Shown here: one piece after another, positions 61,211 through 64,000 of the stretch
How the letters are laid out: every line of letters begins with the position of its first letter
How positions within the stretch are numbered: the first letter of the stretch is position 1
Source: JANQHS01 sp965227315
Lineage (GTDB): Bacteria; Bacteroidota; Bacteroidia; Cytophagales; CCMP332
Assembly: GCA_965227315.1 (NCBI GenBank)
Contig: OZ245737.1
Location: forward strand, 2,170,001-2,234,000
Length of the DNA: 64,000 nucleotides
Reading direction: 5' to 3'
Translations under genes and position numbers: made by a program
The notes under the pieces: model-generated
Told to the model about the DNA's origin: nothing
Databases searched by the model: none
What the model saw: the letters and a program-made list of their open reading frames with translations, nothing else

Positions 61211-61539
61211 TTCAGCAAATGTTAGGCACTTCGTTGTGTCGGGCTTTTCAAATGAGCCATGGCTGACAGCAGACCCTGTGACGACTATTCACCGTAGGGT
61301 TCATGTTATCCAATTAAGGAAAAGCCTTAGAATTCTTAATGCTAACTTCCATAAACTGCAGTATAGCTTATCCCGATGGTCGCAGGAGGATGTGTCAGGG
61401 AGGAGTTATGGAGTGGGTTGGTTCCGCACTAACCCCTGGAGTCGAAAATCCATCGAATGCGGCACTGAAGTAGTATGGGCTGTGGCGGCATGTTATATGG
61501 GTAGCAGCGAATTTCTATGTGGTTAGTTTATGCTGATGA
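61211..61539. other. Gene-free stretch with repeat copy C
   Basis: 329 bases between the beta-lactamase stop and the serine hydrolase start. It contains repeat copy C (61306-61405). A 113-codon open frame across it (61185-61526) contains the repeat-derived peptide and has no signal or RBS; not called as a gene. Confidence 0.6.
61306..61405 (+). repeat. Dispersed ~90-bp intergenic repeat, copy C
   Basis: Starts ATCCAATTAAGGAAAAGC (61308-61325; identical to copy A over 18 bases), has CTAACTTCCATAAACTGC, then TATCCCGATGG shared with B. Between minus-strand stop 61540 and start 61210, in the same orientation as A and B. Confidence 0.7.
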
Positions 61540-62439
61540 TTACTTGTCTACGAAATGATCCCAAGTCGCTTTGGAAATATCAGATATTATTTTCTCGTTG
61601 GTTTCAAAGTTCTCCATCGACTCGGTGATGAAGATGCTTATCGTAAAATATTCTCCATTGGGTAGAAAAACAATTCCGATGTTGTTTACCGCAGCTGTTA
61701 TGCCTGTTTCTTGATGTTTCCCTGACCATCCCGTTTTGTGCGCGACCACGGTCCCTTCAGGTAGCTGTCCCTTTAGCCTTTTCTTTCCTGTTTTGGTTCC
61801 TTTCATTATGCTCCAAATAAAATCATAACTCTCTTCGGAAAGCAAACCATCTTTATTCTCATAAAATGCTGCCAATATCCTGTTAGATTCCTTTGGTGTC
61901 GTCCAATTCAGGAATTGTAGGTCCCAGTTATTTTGCATGGTTTCTTCATTTATCTTAACCGCAAAATCCTTAAAGCCCAGATTTGAAAAATAGTCTTCAA
62001 CAACCTGTGGTCCACCCAGAAGTTTGAGCAAAACATCACAGCCAACATTGTCACTTAAAGCCACAGTATATTCTATGATCTCGGCTATACTAAGTGTGCC
62101 ACCTTTGGGATATTCTTTTCTTATGGGACTCCATAATCCGGGTAACAACTCACTTTTCTGAATATCGATTTTTTGGTCCGGAGAGAGGTTGCCCTTATCT
62201 ATTTCGGATAGAACTGTCAATGCGATTGGAAATTTGAAGACACTTTGCATTGGAAAGTGTTTTTGACCATTGATGCTCAATGTGTCCTTGACCTCTATTC
62301 CATTAATGGCCACTCCAACAGTTGCCTTTTTGGAACCAATAATATCCTCGATCTTCTGTTTTAATGTTTCAATTCCATGAGCATATCCTTGGATGAATAA
62401 TATGAGAATGATGAAGAGTGTAAGAGGTGCTTTTTTCAC
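61540..62439 (-). CDS. Class A beta-lactamase, subclass A2-like (CfxA/PER type)
   Basis: A 299-residue beta-lactamase. GTG 62439 is chosen: it opens the signal peptide MKKAPLTLFIILILFIQGYA, and the length then fits A2 enzymes. Class A motifs: S70-x2-K as QSVFKFP, S130-D-N as LSDNVGCDVLL, E166 as INEETMQ (PER-like spacing, then QFLNWTTP) and K234-T-G as AHKTGWSG. It should hydrolyse penicillins or cephalosporins. No mobile element is near, so an intrinsic chromosomal enzyme is likely. Confidence 0.88.
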   Translation of the reverse strand: MKKAPLTLFIILILFIQGYAHGIETLKQKIEDIIGSKKATVGVAINGIEVKDTLSINGQKHFPMQSVFKFPIALTVLSEIDKGNLSPDQKIDIQKSELLPGLWSPIRKEYPKGGTLSIAEIIEYTVALSDNVGCDVLLKLLGGPQVVEDYFSNLGFKDFAVKINEETMQNNWDLQFLNWTTPKESNRILAAFYENKDGLLSEESYDFIWSIMKGTKTGKKRLKGQLPEGTVVAHKTGWSGKHQETGITAAVNNIGIVFLPNGEYFTISIFITESMENFETNEKIISDISKATWDHFVDK

Positions 62440-62586
62440 TATGGGTCTTTTTTTGCCTGAGGATAGTGCCCGATTATGCTCGATGAGCATTGGCTTTCGA
62501 GTTGTTGTTGAAGTTACTGTTTCATACTGCCCTTTATTGATCATTCATCGGCCTGTGGATTTTGAGTTTATGTTGACGGGTCATAC

Positions 62587-63138
62587 TTAAATAACGGTAG
62601 CTGTTCCCCAATAGTTAAAGCTGGCGGGCTTCCATCCGGGTATGTACATTGTTTCTACCTGACTTATTTTGAAGCCATTGCTATTGATCAGATCAGGGAT
62701 ATCCCTGTTCAGATTACAACCGCCACCAAACCGTTTCCATAGGGGATTGATCAGATTTTGCCATCGTTCAACAGCCTTATCAGGTGCTTTGCCATGCTCA
62801 CAAAAGACAAGTACTCCATTGGGTTTGATCACTCTTCTCAACTCTTCAAACGCAGGGGAAAGATCCGGAATTGTACACAAGCTATAGGTCACGACTGCTG
62901 AGTCAAAGCTATTGCTATCGACGGGGATATTCTCCGCAAATGCCTTTAGGAAAGTGAATTCAAAGGATAACTCTTCATGATCAACATTGTTTTCTTTCCA
63001 GGTCTCCTCGGATGGATCTATTCCCAGGACACTCTTCACTTCGGTTTTATGATAAAAGGGGAGGTTTAGTCCGGAGCCAATTCCAATTTCGAGCACATTC
63101 CCAAATGCCATAGGGACAATTTTCTCCCTCTGTTTCAT
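62587..63138 (-). CDS. Class I SAM-dependent methyltransferase (METTL7-like)
   Basis: A 183-residue methyltransferase: GNVLEIGIGSGLNLPFYHKT at residues 13-32, GIDPSEE, DSAVVTYSLCTIPD, then GVLVFCEHGKAPD. The order and the C-terminal CNLNRDIPDLINSNGF fit the METTL7/phospholipid-type group. Substrate unknown. A short gap of 147 bases lies between it and the beta-lactamase start; no clear link. Confidence 0.85.
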   Translation of the reverse strand: MKQREKIVPMAFGNVLEIGIGSGLNLPFYHKTEVKSVLGIDPSEETWKENNVDHEELSFEFTFLKAFAENIPVDSNSFDSAVVTYSLCTIPDLSPAFEELRRVIKPNGVLVFCEHGKAPDKAVERWQNLINPLWKRFGGGCNLNRDIPDLINSNGFKISQVETMYIPGWKPASFNYWGTATVI

Positions 63139-63370
63139 GTTAGGCTTTTGTCTACAGGTTCGGTCAATGACCTTCGGGAGTATGTATTTGCTGTATAGTC
63201 CTATGATATCTCCTTGCTAATGGTTTCGGCAATGCACAGTGAGCGATTCCAAGGCGCTTCACTATCCGCTTGCGATAAGTTTGTTCAATCTAATTGCTTT
63301 CAATCAAAACTTCAAATTCATTGCTTGTAGCCTTTTTTGTTTGCTGGCTATTCTTCGGACGGTTAAATTT

Positions 63371-64000
63371 TTAGTTAGTCTTTAAAAAGGCCGTTAATTC
63401 GGAAGGTTCGGCTCTGTTTCTGTAATCTGCATCTAAAAAGGCATAGACAATTATACCTTCCTGGTTGATTATATATGTTGCTGCCAATGGAAGCTCGTTT
63501 GATTCATCGCCGTTATATTCATTTAGGCCGAATGATTGGTTGTATATATCTGCAACTTCTTCGGTTAATTGAAATACAATTCCATATTCTCTTGCTACCT
63601 GATTTCCAATATCGCTTAGCACTTCAAATTCTAATTCATGTTTTTCGGAAGTACTGATCGATTCATCCGGCAATTCAGGTGTCAATGCTATTAGGTTAGC
63701 ACCATTTGCCTTGAAGTTTGGTAATTCTTGTTGTAATGCCTGAAGTGTCAAATTGCAATAAGGGCACCATCCACCTCGATACCAGGTCAAAACAACATCG
63801 CCTTTTTTGAGATATTCTGATAGTGATACAGGATTACCTACGGCATTGTTTAGAGAGAAATCCGGAGCTTTGTCTCCTATTTGTTTTGCTGTATTGACAA
63901 TTCCACTTTCCTCAACGGACTCAAGTCCCTCTTTATATATCCTCTTTTTCTTTTCATCAGCCTTGAGTTCGAAATTTGATTTTCTCTCTTCCAATCTGGA
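63371..64000 (-). CDS. Peroxiredoxin-like protein, 5' end beyond window
   Basis: A thioredoxin-fold AhpC/TSA-type protein; about 210 residues visible and the frame is open at base 64000 (the first in-frame start would be TTG 63994, which is weak). Motifs: KAPDFSLNNAVGNPVSLSEY, WYRGGWCPYCNL with a Cys-Pro-Tyr-Cys pair, and PELPDES. Reduces peroxides or acts as a disulfide reductase. No signal peptide visible. Confidence 0.82.
   Translation of the reverse strand, partial: SRLEERKSNFELKADEKKKRIYKEGLESVEESGIVNTAKQIGDKAPDFSLNNAVGNPVSLSEYLKKGDVVLTWYRGGWCPYCNLTLQALQQELPNFKANGANLIALTPELPDESISTSEKHELEFEVLSDIGNQVAREYGIVFQLTEEVADIYNQSFGLNEYNGDESNELPLAATYIINQEGIIVYAFLDADYRNRAEPSELTAFLKTN

Noticed and set aside
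61185..61526. 113-codon plus-strand open frame in the gap before the serine hydrolase
   Set aside because: It is mostly the repeat copy C read through; related frames in copies A and B are broken or much shorter.
49700..61540. Integron-like cassette array (same-strand genes with repeats between them)
   Set aside because: The repeat lacks RYYYAAC and GTTRRRY core pairs at its ends, spacing between copies is 3-9 kb, and no integrase is present. GTTAGGC near 61224 and 63137 is chance.
1..64000. CRISPR array, tRNA, rRNA or phage/transposase genes
   Set aside because: No regular spaced repeats, no cloverleaf or rRNA-like stretch and no integrase or transposase motif seen by eye; a tRNA scan was not run.

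Overview
The window reads as a chromosomal stretch of a Bacteroidota bacterium, most likely a marine Cytophagales/Fulvivirga-like heterotroph (inference). Evidence: a type IX secretion C-terminal sorting domain (37763-38677), many Bacteroidota-type lipoproteins, 7TM-AraC regulators, PadR plus permease-prefix proteins, a Bacteroidota-type PyrC and a CfxA/PER-like (A2) class A beta-lactamase. Almost every gene is on the minus strand; the plus-strand exceptions are oxyR, dabBA and one SDR. I saw no rRNA, tRNA, CRISPR array, transposase or phage gene.

Layout. 0-6.7 kb: short-chain dehydrogenases, SRPBCC proteins, a NAD(P)-binding protein, a methyltransferase, an AraC regulator and a membrane metallophosphoesterase; three promoters here share a two-half-site element with 21-bp period that looks like the operator of the local AraC protein. 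7-12.3 kb: serine hydrolase, lipoprotein-type KatG and divergent OxyR. 12.3-17 kb: a C45-type Ntn-hydrolase fused to a LecA-like lectin domain, an ATPase-less ABC membrane domain, a sterol desaturase-family oxidase and an AraC-GyrI regulator. 17-20 kb: lipoprotein beta-carbonic anhydrase, TetR, HExxH lipoprotein. 20.1-24.2 kb: a tightly coupled run pyrC - methyltransferase - AIR-synthase-like - ThiE-like - Trm112-like, the best candidate for an undescribed pathway. 24.3-27.2 kb: small membrane protein, DUF6624-like and HExxH lipoproteins, SAP-like protein. 27.5-31.7 kb: DabB-DabA inorganic-carbon pump. 31.7-48.9 kb: hydrolases, a Tat-exported divergent alanine racemase, LamG/T9SS protein, PadR module, esterases, LysR/SDR pair, RsgA/MBL/TetR module. 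49-63 kb: an array of penicillin-binding-protein-like serine hydrolases, an esterase, AraC regulators and a class A beta-lactamase, punctuated by three copies of a ~90-bp intergenic repeat. The right edge holds a partial peroxiredoxin-like gene.

Functional themes: CO2/bicarbonate handling (DabAB plus a lipoprotein beta-CA), peroxide defence (KatG/OxyR/peroxiredoxin), and an unusually dense set of exported serine hydrolases and esterases each near an AraC-type regulator, which suggests sensing and hydrolysis of amide, ester or beta-lactam compounds. All assignments come from reading motifs; no database search was run.
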